Below are positions 17,439-26,497 of a stretch of DNA of 64,000 nucleotides, piece by piece (position 1 is the first letter of the stretch; each line of letters begins with the position of its first letter). The DNA lies in contig NZ_RJJR01000001.1 in NCBI RefSeq assembly GCF_003721595.1, positions 186,001 to 250,000 on the forward strand, given 5' to 3'. This DNA comes from Hanamia caeni. GTDB lineage: Bacteria; Bacteroidota; Bacteroidia; Chitinophagales; Chitinophagaceae. The notes beneath the pieces are model-generated. The model made no database searches. It had not been told where the DNA came from and saw only the letters and a list, made by a program, of their open reading frames with translations. The translations under genes were made by a program, and so were the position numbers.

Positions 17439-18347
17439 ATGAATACCAGAAAACAAATTATTTCCTGTGAGGAAATAAGAAAGACAGACATGGTGCAATA
17501 TCTCTCGCGACTGGGCTTTGAGCCAAAGAAAATTTATCGGGCAGATTATTGGTACCTATCTCCATTAAGAATTGAAAAAACGCCATCGTTTAAAATTAAC
17601 CGTATTAAAAACTGCTGGTATGATTTCGGAATTGGCAAGGGCGGCAATATTATTGACTTCGCCATTTTATATCATGATTGTACAGTTGGTGAATTTTTAA
17701 GAATGTTTCAAAATGATTTTTATAGTCATCAACAGCCAATTTCAGTTCCTAAAAAAGAGAATGCCGATGAAGAAGGCAGAATAAAAATTTTATACAATAA
17801 AACTATCAGTGAATTAGTTTTAATTCGTTATCTGCATAAAAGAAATATTCCTCTTTCAGTAGCAGAAAAATATTGTAGCGAAATAATCTTCAGGATTTCC
17901 AATAAAAATTATGTTGCATTGGGTTTTAAAAATGATTCCGGAGGTTATGAATTACGGAATGAATCTTTTAAGGGAAGTAACAGTCCAAAAGATATCACGA
18001 CTATAGAAACGAGAGGTAAAAAAGTGGCCGTTTTCGAAGGCTTTTTTGATTTTCTTTCTTTCATCAGTTTGCTGCCGGATAAAGAAGCAAAAGACCTTAA
18101 TTTTTGTATCCTTAACTCACTTTCTTTTTTTGAAAAATCAAGAACATTTTTAGAACAGCACGCCGCTATTCATTTATACCTTGACAATGATACATCAGGA
18201 ATCAAAACGGTCTCTTATGCTGAGAGTTTAAATAAAAAATATCATGATGAAAGTTCCCTTTATAAAAGCTATAAAGATTTAAATGATTGGTTAATGAACA
18301 TCGGAAAGAGAAGTGAAAAGAAGCAATCAACATTTTTAAGATTATGA
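17439..18347 (+). CDS. Toprim-domain DNA primase of mobile element
   Basis: 302 residues. The N-terminal 90 match the CHC2 primase region (SPLRIEKTPSFKI, WYDFGIGKGGNIIDFA), but the zinc-binding Cys/His residues are replaced, as is common in Bacteroidota element primases. The C-terminal half is a Toprim domain: VAVFEGFFDFLSF supplies the glutamate and LYLDNDTSG the DxD metal site. It probably lays down primers for the complementary strand after conjugative transfer. It starts downstream of a 10-base hairpin and is followed by the candidate oriT region and mob genes. Confidence 0.8.
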   Translation: MNTRKQIISCEEIRKTDMVQYLSRLGFEPKKIYRADYWYLSPLRIEKTPSFKINRIKNCWYDFGIGKGGNIIDFAILYHDCTVGEFLRMFQNDFYSHQQPISVPKKENADEEGRIKILYNKTISELVLIRYLHKRNIPLSVAEKYCSEIIFRISNKNYVALGFKNDSGGYELRNESFKGSNSPKDITTIETRGKKVAVFEGFFDFLSFISLLPDKEAKDLNFCILNSLSFFEKSRTFLEQHAAIHLYLDNDTSGIKTVSYAESLNKKYHDESSLYKSYKDLNDWLMNIGKRSEKKQSTFLRL

Positions 18348-18349
18348 AA

Positions 18350-18521
18350 ATTGCGATGGTTCTCGCGCTACGAAATCCGGACTTAGGGTGCCTATAATCG
18401 CACCCGGCAAGATGTACGTTTGTCTGACAAACAGATTTTCCCTTCACTCCGGAGTCGTTTCGGGGTTGAAATTCGAAATAGAAATATTTGATTTTTATTA
18501 ACGAAAAAGTGAGGCAAGAAT
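18350..18521. other. candidate origin of transfer (oriT) with three inverted repeats
   Basis: A non-coding stretch directly upstream of the relaxosome genes. It holds GGGTGC (18386-18391) / GCACCC (18400-18405) around CTATAATC, GTTTGTC (18418-18424) / GACAAAC (18426-18432) around one base, and the palindrome ACTCCGGAGT (18446-18455). Inverted repeats next to mobC and relaxase genes are the usual form of an oriT; the nick site cannot be assigned from sequence alone. Confidence 0.5.
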
Positions 18522-18917
18522 ATGGAACGAAAACCGAAAATAAATTTAACGAGAAGAGTAACCATCAGGCTAAAACCCGATGAATACAGTAAGATCCATT
18601 CTAAATTCAAATCCACAACCAAACGAAAACTGAGCGAATATATCCGTGCAGTTTTACTGGAAAAGCCATTGACAGTTTTCACACGAAGCAAGTCTCTTGA
18701 CGATTTTATTTCCGAAATGATTCTACTAAGAAGTGAATTAAATTCTATTGGAAATAATTTCAATCAATCTGTGAAAAGACTACACACTTTGGATAAAATA
18801 CCTGATATAAAAACGTGGGCAATTTTGAATGAAAAAAGTAAAGAAATTCTTATTAAAAAAGTAGATGAAATAAAAGAAAAAATCAATCAAATTTCTGATA
18901 AATGGTTGCAAGAATAA
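18522..18917 (+). CDS. MobC-like relaxosome accessory protein
   Basis: 131 residues with a ribbon-helix-helix-like start (RRVTIRLKPDEYSKIHSKF, then RKLSEYIRAVLLEKP) and a helical C-terminus (SELNSIGNNFNQSVKRLHTL), the standard layout of MobC/BfmC-type proteins. These bind oriT and help the relaxase open the nick site. The gene begins right after the candidate oriT and overlaps the relaxase gene by 16 bases, so the two are co-translated. Name by family resemblance; the subtype is not certain. Confidence 0.8.
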   Translation: MERKPKINLTRRVTIRLKPDEYSKIHSKFKSTTKRKLSEYIRAVLLEKPLTVFTRSKSLDDFISEMILLRSELNSIGNNFNQSVKRLHTLDKIPDIKTWAILNEKSKEILIKKVDEIKEKINQISDKWLQE

Positions 18918-20158
18918 ATACTGTCAAAAGCATTTCAAAAGCGCTCAATTATAATGAACAAAAGGTAGCTAATGGAAAAGCTGAATGCATAACTGCATCC
19001 GGTTTTATTAAGGATATAAATAGACTGAATTTTTATGATAAACTTCATCATTTTGAAAGACTTATTTCATTGAATGAGAGAGCAACAATTAATACTCTTC
19101 ATGTGTCACTAAATTTCGATTCTTCTGACAAAATAAATACTGAAAAATTACAAGCAATCGCCAGGGAATACATTGAAAGAATTGGTTTTGGCAAACAACC
19201 TTTTTTGGTTTACCGTCATGATGATGCCGGTCATCCACATATCCATATAGTAACCACAAATATTCAAAGCGATGGAAGCAGAATCTCTTTGCATAACATC
19301 GGAAAAAACCAGTCAGAAAAAGCACGGAAGGAAATTGAAATAGAATTCGGTTTGATAAAAGCTGAAAGCAGTAAACAAACAAATAAACTGAATATTGATT
19401 CTTTAAATGTGCCAAAAATTATTTATGGAAAATCGGAAACAAAAAGAGCAATTGCAAACGTATTAATGAAGGTTATTCCGCAATACAAATTCACTTCTCT
19501 TTCAGCATTGAATGCAGTCTTGAAATTATATAATGTTACTGCTGAAAGAGGTGAAAAAGATTCAAGAATTTATAAGAATAAAGGATTGACTTATCAGATA
19601 CTTGATGTAAATGGAAATAAAACGGGGATTCCTATTAAGGCAAGTTCAATTTATATGAAACCGACCATGGCATTTTTGGCAAATAAATTCCTTGAAAATG
19701 AAACTCTCCGTAAACCGCACCTGAAAAGAATTCAAACAAATATTGATTGGGCATTGAATCAAAAGCCAAACACTTTAAATGGATTAACAAGCACTCTTGA
19801 AAAAGAAAGCATTAGTATGGTAACCTGGAAGAACAAAGAAAATATAATTTATGGAGTTACTTACATCGACCACAAGACAAAATGCATTTTTAATGGAAGT
19901 GAATTGGGGAAACATTATAGTGCGAAATCTATTGTCAACAGATGTAGAATGGAACTCAAAACTCAAAAAGAACCGGGTAATGAAAATGAACAAATGGTGC
20001 ATCGAAACGAAAAAGAAATTGTCATTTCTCCGTCCATAAAAACTGACATAAGCAAAACGCTTGATAATTTATCAGAGCCAATTCCAACAGGAAATTACAT
20101 TCCTTATCAATTAAAGAAAAGCAGGAAAAAGAAAAAGAGAAGACGAATATCAATTTGA
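18902..20158 (+). CDS. relaxase (MobB-type mobilisation nuclease)
   Basis: 418 residues. The N-terminal relaxase domain has the metal-binding HPHIHI motif (H111, H113, H115) preceded by YRHDDAG; a Tyr at residue 17 or 45 in the N-terminal region (ALNYNEQKV, NFYDKLHHF) could be the nucleophile. It nicks oriT, stays bound to the 5' end and leads the strand into a recipient. The C-terminal 150 residues are basic and end in KKSRKKKKRRRISI. It overlaps mobC and is followed 15 bases later by the coupling protein gene, giving a compact mob operon. Confidence 0.85.
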   Translation: MVARINTVKSISKALNYNEQKVANGKAECITASGFIKDINRLNFYDKLHHFERLISLNERATINTLHVSLNFDSSDKINTEKLQAIAREYIERIGFGKQPFLVYRHDDAGHPHIHIVTTNIQSDGSRISLHNIGKNQSEKARKEIEIEFGLIKAESSKQTNKLNIDSLNVPKIIYGKSETKRAIANVLMKVIPQYKFTSLSALNAVLKLYNVTAERGEKDSRIYKNKGLTYQILDVNGNKTGIPIKASSIYMKPTMAFLANKFLENETLRKPHLKRIQTNIDWALNQKPNTLNGLTSTLEKESISMVTWKNKENIIYGVTYIDHKTKCIFNGSELGKHYSAKSIVNRCRMELKTQKEPGNENEQMVHRNEKEIVISPSIKTDISKTLDNLSEPIPTGNYIPYQLKKSRKKKKRRRISI

Positions 20159-20173
20159 TTTAAAAACAATATC

Positions 20174-22159
20174 ATGAATACAGGAGAGAATGAACAGGGG
20201 CTTAGGAAAATTATTGACCTTACAAGATTGATTAGTATAACAATTTTAATACTGCATTGTTATTATTATTGTTATAGAGCGTTCGAATACTGGGCATTGA
20301 CTTCAACAATAACCGATAGAGTTTTGAAAAATATTTCGCACACAGGCCTATTTCACAGCTTTAATAATTCAAAAGTAATTGCGTTGGGATTTTTGTTTAT
20401 CTCACTCATAGGAGCAACAGGAAAGAAAGATGAAAAGCTAGCTTATAAAACCAGTTTAATTTATATCGCAGGAGGATTAGTTATTTATTTTTTTAGTTAT
20501 TACATTTTGCTTTTTCAATTATCTATAACTGCTAAAACGGTTAGCTACATTGGATTAACCGGAACGGGATATTTATTTATTCTTAGAGGAGGCAATTTAC
20601 TATCCCGCGTCATAAAAAAGAGATTAAGCAACAAAGATATTTTCAATAAGGATAATGAGACTTTTCCGCAGGAGGAAAGGCTTTTGCAAAATGAATATTC
20701 TATTAATTTACCATCAATATACGACCTCAAAGGTAGGATGCGAAATAGTTGGATTAATATTATCAATCCCTTTCGGGCATTGCTTGTCATGGGATCTCCA
20801 GGATCAGGTAAATCGTACTTTGTTATCAGGCATGTTATAACACAGCATGTTCGTAAAGGATTCAGCATGTTCATTTATGATTTTAAGTTTGATGATCTTT
20901 CTGTAATTGCATACAATCATTTTTTGAAAAACCTATCATCTTACAAAATCGTTCCCCAATTTTTCACCATTAATTTTGATGATTTAAACCGAAGTCATCG
21001 TTGCAATCCTTTAGATAAAACTTCATTAAAAGACATTACCGATGCAGCAGAATCGGCGCGTACAATCCTGATGGGATTAAACAGAGAATGGATAAAAAGG
21101 CAAGGCGATTTTTTTGTGGAATCTCCGATTAATTTTTTAACTGCTGTCATTTGGTTTTTAAGAAAATACCAGGACGGAGAGTTTTGCACTTTGCCACATG
21201 TAATAGAATTGATGCAGGTAGAATACGATAAACTGTTTTCTATTTTGAGAACAGAAAAAGAAATTGATGTCTTAATTAATCCATTCGTAAACGCATACCT
21301 GCATGATGCAATGGAGCAATTAGAGGGACAGATTGCATCAGCAAAAATTGCAATGGCCCGACTTTCTTCGCCCCAGATTTATTATGTTTTATCGGGAAAC
21401 GATTTTACACTTGATATCAATAATCCTAAAGAGCCAAAGATTGTTTGCATTGGAAATAACCCTCAAAAAATTCAAACTTATGGGGCAGTTGTTTCTCTTT
21501 ATATTAATCGCCTTATTAAACTGGTTAATCAAAAAGGAAATCAAAAAAGCAGTTTGATTTTTGATGAATTTCCGACCATTTACTTAAACAATATTGATAG
21601 CCTCATAGCAACTGCCAGAAGTAATAAAGTCGCCACAACTTTGGGGGTTCAGGATTTTAGCCAACTTAAAAAAGATTATGGAAAAGATATGGCTGATGTT
21701 ATTATGAATATTACAGGAAATATAATTAGCGGACAGGTGACTGGTGAGACTGCAAAACAATTATCAGAAAGGTTCGGTAAAATTATGCAGGATAGATCAA
21801 GTGTTTCTATCAACCGGACGGATACCTCTATAAGCCGCTCTAAACAATTGGATTCAGCCATTCCTGCTTCTACAATTGCAACACTTTCTTCTGGAGAATT
21901 TGTAGGAATGGTGGCTGATGACCCTGATTGCAAAATAGAATTAAAATCTTTTCATTGCGAGATACTAAATGATCACGAGGCACTAAAAAAAGAAGAACAG
22001 AATTTTAAACCAATTCCTGTTATTCGAATGGTGGATAACGGTATAATTCAAAGAAATTATGTAATTATCAAGCAGGAGGTAGAGGACTTGGTGGAAACTG
22101 AGATGGGGAGATTGATGGATGATCCTGAAATGAGTAGATTGATTGTGAAAAAGAATTGA
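20174..22159 (+). CDS. type IV coupling ATPase (TraG/VirD4-like)
   Basis: 661 residues. Several membrane segments lie within the first 150 residues (ISITILILHCYYYCY, VIALGFLFISLIGA, GGLVIYFFSYYILLF). The ATPase domain has Walker A GSPGSGKS at 207-214 and Walker B SLIFDEFPTI near 460-468. Coupling proteins bring the relaxase-DNA complex to the mating channel. No mating-channel genes are visible in the window, so the element would depend on a helper. It is the last gene of the mob operon. The C-terminus (about 560-661) is hydrophilic. Confidence 0.88.
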   Translation: MNTGENEQGLRKIIDLTRLISITILILHCYYYCYRAFEYWALTSTITDRVLKNISHTGLFHSFNNSKVIALGFLFISLIGATGKKDEKLAYKTSLIYIAGGLVIYFFSYYILLFQLSITAKTVSYIGLTGTGYLFILRGGNLLSRVIKKRLSNKDIFNKDNETFPQEERLLQNEYSINLPSIYDLKGRMRNSWINIINPFRALLVMGSPGSGKSYFVIRHVITQHVRKGFSMFIYDFKFDDLSVIAYNHFLKNLSSYKIVPQFFTINFDDLNRSHRCNPLDKTSLKDITDAAESARTILMGLNREWIKRQGDFFVESPINFLTAVIWFLRKYQDGEFCTLPHVIELMQVEYDKLFSILRTEKEIDVLINPFVNAYLHDAMEQLEGQIASAKIAMARLSSPQIYYVLSGNDFTLDINNPKEPKIVCIGNNPQKIQTYGAVVSLYINRLIKLVNQKGNQKSSLIFDEFPTIYLNNIDSLIATARSNKVATTLGVQDFSQLKKDYGKDMADVIMNITGNIISGQVTGETAKQLSERFGKIMQDRSSVSINRTDTSISRSKQLDSAIPASTIATLSSGEFVGMVADDPDCKIELKSFHCEILNDHEALKKEEQNFKPIPVIRMVDNGIIQRNYVIIKQEVEDLVETEMGRLMDDPEMSRLIVKKN

Positions 22160-22268
22160 AAATGAAGGCTTCAATGCATTTGCAGTGTGTCTTAATCATG
22201 ACGATAAATGAATGCAAGCCTATAACTGGGAATAAAAAACACGTTTTAGTCAACTTAAATTTAAACTT

Positions 22269-22352
22269 ATGAAATGTCCTTCCTGTAATGAAACATTAGC
22301 CATGACTGAAAGACAAGGCATTGAAATCGATTATTGCCCTAAATTTATTTGA
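22269..22352 (+). pseudogene. truncated zf-TFIIB-type zinc-ribbon gene (5' fragment)
   Basis: 27 codons beginning MKCPSCNETLAMTERQGIEI and stopping shortly after DYCPK. Full-length members continue with a second Cys and a conserved WLDRGEL segment, which is missing here. The CPSC knuckle is intact but its partner Cys pair is broken, so the product would not fold as a normal zinc ribbon. The fragment lies 38 bases before the end of the convergent integrase gene, suggesting a deletion or recombination scar. Confidence 0.6.
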
Positions 22353-22390
22353 AATTGGAGTTTATCCGATCTTTTCCATGGGTGTTAAGG

Positions 22391-23725
22391 CTAATTTCTA
22401 AAAGCTCTCATTTCACTTATCTCCTTCCATAATTCTTTAATTTTTTGTGCAGCCTCCTCCGGCGTTACTCTAATATATTTATAAAAGTCTTTTTCATTTT
22501 TGTGTCCGCTGATTTTCATAATTAATTTTACCGGGATTCCTGCTAAAAATTCATTAGTACAAAATGAACGACGTGCTGTATGGGAAGTAATCCACTCGTA
22601 TTTATGTTTTCTCACTTCAATATTCTTATTGCCTTTTTTATAAGAAAATGTGATCCACTGGTTGAGGCCTGCTAATTTTCCAATCGTTTTAATGTGGCGG
22701 TTGAATTCAGGATTGGTAAGCTTCGGTAATTCTTTCCGAAACTGTTCTGTAAATAATTTTTTTGCTTCTTCGCGTAATGGAATAACCACCCAATGATCTG
22801 ATTTTTCTTGTTTTTTATAAAGCATATCAAGATGTAAATCTTCAAGCCGTAGGGTTGAAAAATCAGAAAAGCGTAGCCCTGTTAAGCAGGCTAGTACAAA
22901 ATAGTTTCTATATTCTTCCAGATACTTAACATCAGTTAAGTCAGTCTTATAAATTTTCTCAATTTCCTCAAAAGTGAGATAGATTGCGTCTGCTTCTTCT
23001 TCTGGGATATTAAAGTCGCTTAGATCTATTGGAGTAATTATTTTTCGTTTTATTCTATCGCGAACAAAAATCCTAAGCTGTTTTATGGTTTTGCCAATTG
23101 AATTTACCTTCAAACCTTTGATGATCGTTTTCCTTCTTTTATGCACATATTCAAAAGTGAGAAAGTTTACGAATCCATCATAAAATTCAAAGTCCAGGCT
23201 CTCAAAGGTTATCTTTTTTCTTCGGTATATTTCATAAGCTAATAATTGCTGCTTCATACAATTATAGACACAAATTGTCGCCTTACTTACTTTTTTTTCT
23301 TTAGATTTTATATATTCATCTATTTGAAAGTAAATATTTGTATTCGTTTTCTTTGTGCTAGTCTGAAGAACAATTGCGGTGCCACTTCTTTGAAGATTAT
23401 TAAAGTCAAAGTCCGGTTTAAAAGTTGATTTAATAAACTTTCCTCGATCTTCTATTTTTGTTTCAATAGCAAAATAAATTAGGTCTTCAGCTAAGCGTAT
23501 CATTCGATTCAGTTCTGAATTTAAAACCTGAAAGTTTCCATAGATTTCAGGAAGATCATTAGAGATACATAATCTTTTTTTATTCCAGTATGCAGGAGGA
23601 ATCGCAATTTCACTGTTTAAAAGAGTGCGTTTATCTGCACTGTAACAGTATTGAATATAAATCACACTTGTTCCATCCCTGCGCATGTCTTTGCGCTCAC
23701 AAATAGGTTTGATAGGTATTAACAT
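22391..23725 (-). CDS. tyrosine recombinase (element integrase)
   Basis: 444 residues: an N-terminal arm-binding part (1-110), a SAM-like core-binding domain (about 125-235) and a C-terminal catalytic domain. Catalytic residues are seen as R285 in GLRFSDF, H382 and R385 in SHTARRSF, H408 in SGHK and Y417 in FYKYIRV. It resembles integrases of Bacteroidota mobilisable elements. It is transcribed away from tRNA-Asp, whose 3' end lies 160 bases upstream, so that tRNA end is a likely attachment site. A second copy of the tRNA end is not visible in this window, so the far boundary is probably outside it. Confidence 0.9.
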   Translation of the reverse strand: MLIPIKPICERKDMRRDGTSVIYIQYCYSADKRTLLNSEIAIPPAYWNKKRLCISNDLPEIYGNFQVLNSELNRMIRLAEDLIYFAIETKIEDRGKFIKSTFKPDFDFNNLQRSGTAIVLQTSTKKTNTNIYFQIDEYIKSKEKKVSKATICVYNCMKQQLLAYEIYRRKKITFESLDFEFYDGFVNFLTFEYVHKRRKTIIKGLKVNSIGKTIKQLRIFVRDRIKRKIITPIDLSDFNIPEEEADAIYLTFEEIEKIYKTDLTDVKYLEEYRNYFVLACLTGLRFSDFSTLRLEDLHLDMLYKKQEKSDHWVVIPLREEAKKLFTEQFRKELPKLTNPEFNRHIKTIGKLAGLNQWITFSYKKGNKNIEVRKHKYEWITSHTARRSFCTNEFLAGIPVKLIMKISGHKNEKDFYKYIRVTPEEAAQKIKELWKEISEMRAFRN

Positions 23726-23840
23726 AACTTCCTCGATTTTTTACTCGATTAAGAATATGTCATCCTTTGTAAAGGTAAGTTTAAGAAAAAGGCAGACAGT
23801 GTTAGAAAAACTTGAAAATCAAGGCATAATAATAAAGCGG

Positions 23841-23880
23841 TGTAAAATAAAATAAGGATTACAAAATTGTAATCCTTATT
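23841..23880 (-). terminator. rho-independent terminator after tRNA-Asp
   Basis: The 12-base arms AATAAGGATTAC and GTAATCCTTATT pair perfectly around AAAATT at 23851-23880. On the minus strand a TTTTATTTTA run follows, 5 bases after the tRNA end. Confidence 0.8.
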
Positions 23881-23884
23881 CAAG

Positions 23885-23958
23885 CGGACCGGACGGGACT
23901 CGAACCCGCGACCTCCGCCGTGACAGGGCGGCATTCTAACCAACTGAACTACCGATCC
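23885..23958 (-). tRNA. tRNA-Asp (anticodon GTC)
   Basis: 74 bases on the minus strand. The acceptor stem pairs GGATCGG with CCGGTCC (one G-T), the anticodon stem CCGCC/GGCGG frames the loop CTGTCAC with anticodon GTC, and GGTTCGAGTCC forms the T arm. CCA is not encoded. It borders the mobile element's integrase and probably marks the right boundary of the element. Confidence 0.95.
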
Positions 23959-23979
23959 TAAATAGTTAATTTGGGAGCG

Positions 23980-24009
23980 CGAAGATAATAAAATTTATAC
24001 TCTGTCAAA
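23980..24009 (-). promoter_or_regulatory. promoter of tRNA-Asp
   Basis: On the minus strand TTTG (24009-24006) is followed after 18 bases by TATCTTCG (23987-23980), close to the Bacteroidota TTTG / TAnnTTTG consensus. The tRNA begins 22 bases further on. Confidence 0.65.
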
Positions 24010-24169
24010 CCCTGCTTCCGGTTTTTTTTAAAAATTTCTCTGGCCTGTTGTTTACACAAAATAAAAATTATCATTATTTGTTCGTTTACTATTTATAAGA
24101 AGAATCCTGCTATTAAAATAATAAAAGGCTTCGGCACTCTTATTGCTTTTCAATGTCAAAATACCACGA

Positions 24170-24832
24170 ATGAATAGAACATTTGCAATTGGCGATATCC
24201 ACGGTTGCAGAAAAACATTTGAAAAATTGCTTATAGAAAAAATTCAGCTTCAGAAAGAGGACACGATTTATTGCGTGGGCGATTATATCGACCGGGGTAA
24301 TGACAGTAAAAGCGTAATTGATTTTATTCTTCAACTGAAAAAGGAAGGTTACCGGGTTTCGACTTTACGCGGTAATCATGAGCAAATGATGATTGATGCA
24401 TTGAACGACAAGAGAGCGCTTAAACTTTGGTTTGATAATGGCGGAAAAAGTACTTTAAAAAGTTTTGGTATCAAATCGCCGGATAATTTGCCGGAGGAAT
24501 ATGTTTCTTTTTTGAATGAAACAAAATTTTATCTCGAAACGGATAACTTTATTTTTGCCCATGCAGGATTAAATTTTGAAAATGAAAATCTTTTCGAAGA
24601 TAAAGAAGCAATGCTTTGGGAAAGAAATTTTAATCCCCGCCAGCCGGCGTTGGGTAATCGTTATTTAATTCATGGACACACGCCAATTCCGCTGGCTTTT
24701 ATCCTTCAACAAAAAGGAAACTGCATCAATATAGATGGCGGCTGTGTTTACGTAAATCGTCCTAATTTTGGAAATCTGGTAGCCGTTAAGCTGCCTGAAA
24801 TCGAATATCTTGTGGAAGAAAATTGTGAATGA
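24170..24832 (+). CDS. metallophosphoesterase (PrpA/ApaH-like serine-threonine phosphatase)
   Basis: 220 residues from the ATG at 24170, which puts the first motif at the usual position; the upstream in-frame TTG at 24143 is less likely. The calcineurin-like metal-site motifs appear in order: IGDIHG, VGDYIDRG, LRGNHE, then FAHAG and IHGHTP. These bind two metal ions and hydrolyse phosphoesters such as phosphoprotein or diadenosine tetraphosphate. The length fits PrpA-type phosphatases. It is the first chromosomal gene right of the element, with an SMP-30 gene 40 bases downstream on the same strand. Physiological substrate not predictable. Confidence 0.88.
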   Translation: MNRTFAIGDIHGCRKTFEKLLIEKIQLQKEDTIYCVGDYIDRGNDSKSVIDFILQLKKEGYRVSTLRGNHEQMMIDALNDKRALKLWFDNGGKSTLKSFGIKSPDNLPEEYVSFLNETKFYLETDNFIFAHAGLNFENENLFEDKEAMLWERNFNPRQPALGNRYLIHGHTPIPLAFILQQKGNCINIDGGCVYVNRPNFGNLVAVKLPEIEYLVEENCE

Positions 24833-24872
24833 ACTACTGTAACGATAATGCCTATACGAAAATTGAAATGCT

Positions 24873-25784
24873 ATGATACCTTTTTTTAAACTTTTTTTAA
24901 TTTTTTCTCTTATGGCTACATCAGAAGCTAATAATGAAACACGCGATGGCAAACAAAAAACAAGCCCCATAATAGCTGACGGCGCTACGTTGCAGCTCGT
25001 GTCTGACCAATTTAAATTTGCCGAAGGCCCGGCGACAGACAAAAAGGGGAATGTGTTTTTTACAGACCAGCCTAATAATAAGATATGGAAATTTGATACA
25101 AACGGTAAGCTTTCTGTTTTTATGGATAATGCAGGCAGATCAAACGGAATGGATTTTGACAACGACGGTAACCTGATTTCGTGCGCCGACGAAAACATGC
25201 AACTGTGGTCTATCGATCCAAAAAAGAAAGTAACTGTGTTAGTCAAAGATTATAAGGGAAAACTTCTAAATGGTCCTAATGATGTTTTTGTGACTAGCAA
25301 AGGCAAAATCTATTTTACTGATCCATACTATCAGCGCGAATATTGGAAAAGAAAATCTCCTGATCTTGATGGACAAAAAGTATATTATCTCAAAGGGAAA
25401 AACAACCCCGTTGTGGTATGCGATAATCTCAAAAAGCCAAATGGTATTGTCGGAACTCCCGATGGAAGATATTTATACGTTGCCGATATAGAAGGAAACA
25501 AAACTTACAGATTTACGATTGAAGCAGATGGAAGCCTTTCAGACCAGGTTTTATTTGTGAATCAGGGTTCTGATGGAATGACTATGGACAACAAAGGCAA
25601 TGTATATCTCACAGGTAAGGGTGTAACGGTTTATGATAAAGAAGGGAATAAAATAGAACATATAGACGTGCCCGCAGACTGGACAGGAAATATCACTTTT
25701 GGTGGAAAGGATAAAGACATTCTGTTTATCACGGCCTCACAAAAAGCATATACGCTGAAGATGAAAGTAAAGGGGAATAAGTAA
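24873..25784 (+). CDS. exported SMP-30/gluconolactonase-like protein
   Basis: 303 residues. A short signal peptide (FFKLFLIFSLMATSEA) precedes a six-bladed propeller of the SMP-30/gluconolactonase/LRE-like type. Repeated blade motifs include FAEGPATDKKGNVFFTD, GRSNGMDFDNDGNL, LNGPNDVFVTSKGKIYFTDP and KPNGIVGTPDGRYLYVAD. The conserved metal ligands of the family (E of FAEGP, N of GPND, N of PNG, D of SDGM) are present. It probably opens sugar lactones in the periplasm. It lies 40 bases after the metallophosphoesterase; substrate specificity is unknown. Confidence 0.85.
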   Translation: MIPFFKLFLIFSLMATSEANNETRDGKQKTSPIIADGATLQLVSDQFKFAEGPATDKKGNVFFTDQPNNKIWKFDTNGKLSVFMDNAGRSNGMDFDNDGNLISCADENMQLWSIDPKKKVTVLVKDYKGKLLNGPNDVFVTSKGKIYFTDPYYQREYWKRKSPDLDGQKVYYLKGKNNPVVVCDNLKKPNGIVGTPDGRYLYVADIEGNKTYRFTIEADGSLSDQVLFVNQGSDGMTMDNKGNVYLTGKGVTVYDKEGNKIEHIDVPADWTGNITFGGKDKDILFITASQKAYTLKMKVKGNK

Positions 25785-25831
25785 GTTGGTTCTTTTTATT
25801 GAAATTACTGGGGAGACTGAATATTATCTTA

Positions 25832-26497
25832 CTAATACGCATTTGTATTTACACTGTTGTTGATTAAATAAAGTTCAAACCATGAGCTTGCAAGCTTAGC
25901 CACTTCATTCAATGCATCCGGCTCTTCAAAAGCACCAGGATCACCGTTTACAATTTCTATATTTTTATCACAAGCTAAATACTCATAGGCGTTTTTATCA
26001 CTTTGAATCACGTCATCATCTAATGAACCATTGATAAATAACGTAGGTGCGGTTACTTTATCTAAACTTACGGCAAGGTTTGCAAGGCCACTTTGGCTTA
26101 CGATTGCTTTGATCGTGTCGCCCAGAAATACAGATGCTTCAAAGGCAGCAGCAGCCCCGGCGCCTATTCCAAAATAGCCAATCGGCAGATTATCAAATGT
26201 AAATTGTTCTATAACTTTTTGTGTCACCCTGATAAGCCTTGTCTTCAGCAATTCGATATTAACTTTAAGAAGCGCTTCCTTCCCTTCTTCCTCTGTCAGC
26301 AGATCTATAATTAACGTACTGATATTATTTTGATTAAGAACATCTGCCACAAAATTATTTTTAGCGCTTGAATGATTACTGTCAGCGCTGTGAACGAATA
26401 TTACAAAGGCCTCTGCATCTTTGGAATGGGTTAAATTACCTGCGACCGAAATGTCAGCAAGATCCAGCTTTATTTCACTTTTGATCATTGTTACCAT
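25832..26497 (-). CDS. alpha/beta-hydrolase-fold protein lacking nucleophile and histidine
   Basis: 221 residues of a dienelactone-hydrolase-like alpha/beta hydrolase. The core strands and LFINGSLDDDVI (acid-containing turn) are present, but the nucleophile elbow reads GYFGIGAGAAAAF: the Ser or Cys of the usual GxSxG is replaced by Gly or Ala. The position that should hold the catalytic His (usual form GATHLFEEP) reads GDPGAFEEP. It is therefore probably a non-catalytic relative with a binding or structural role. No signal peptide. It is convergent with the SMP-30 gene. An ATG at 26488 is an alternative start. Confidence 0.75.
   Translation of the reverse strand: MVTMIKSEIKLDLADISVAGNLTHSKDAEAFVIFVHSADSNHSSAKNNFVADVLNQNNISTLIIDLLTEEEGKEALLKVNIELLKTRLIRVTQKVIEQFTFDNLPIGYFGIGAGAAAAFEASVFLGDTIKAIVSQSGLANLAVSLDKVTAPTLFINGSLDDDVIQSDKNAYEYLACDKNIEIVNGDPGAFEEPDALNEVAKLASSWFELYLINNSVNTNAY

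Noticed and set aside
16986..22159. Conjugative (self-transmissible) element
   Set aside because: Relaxase and coupling protein are present but no mating-pore (tra) genes appear in the window.
23749..23943. Minus-strand open frame covering the tRNA-Asp gene
   Set aside because: Its sequence comes from the tRNA and terminator; no protein-like composition.
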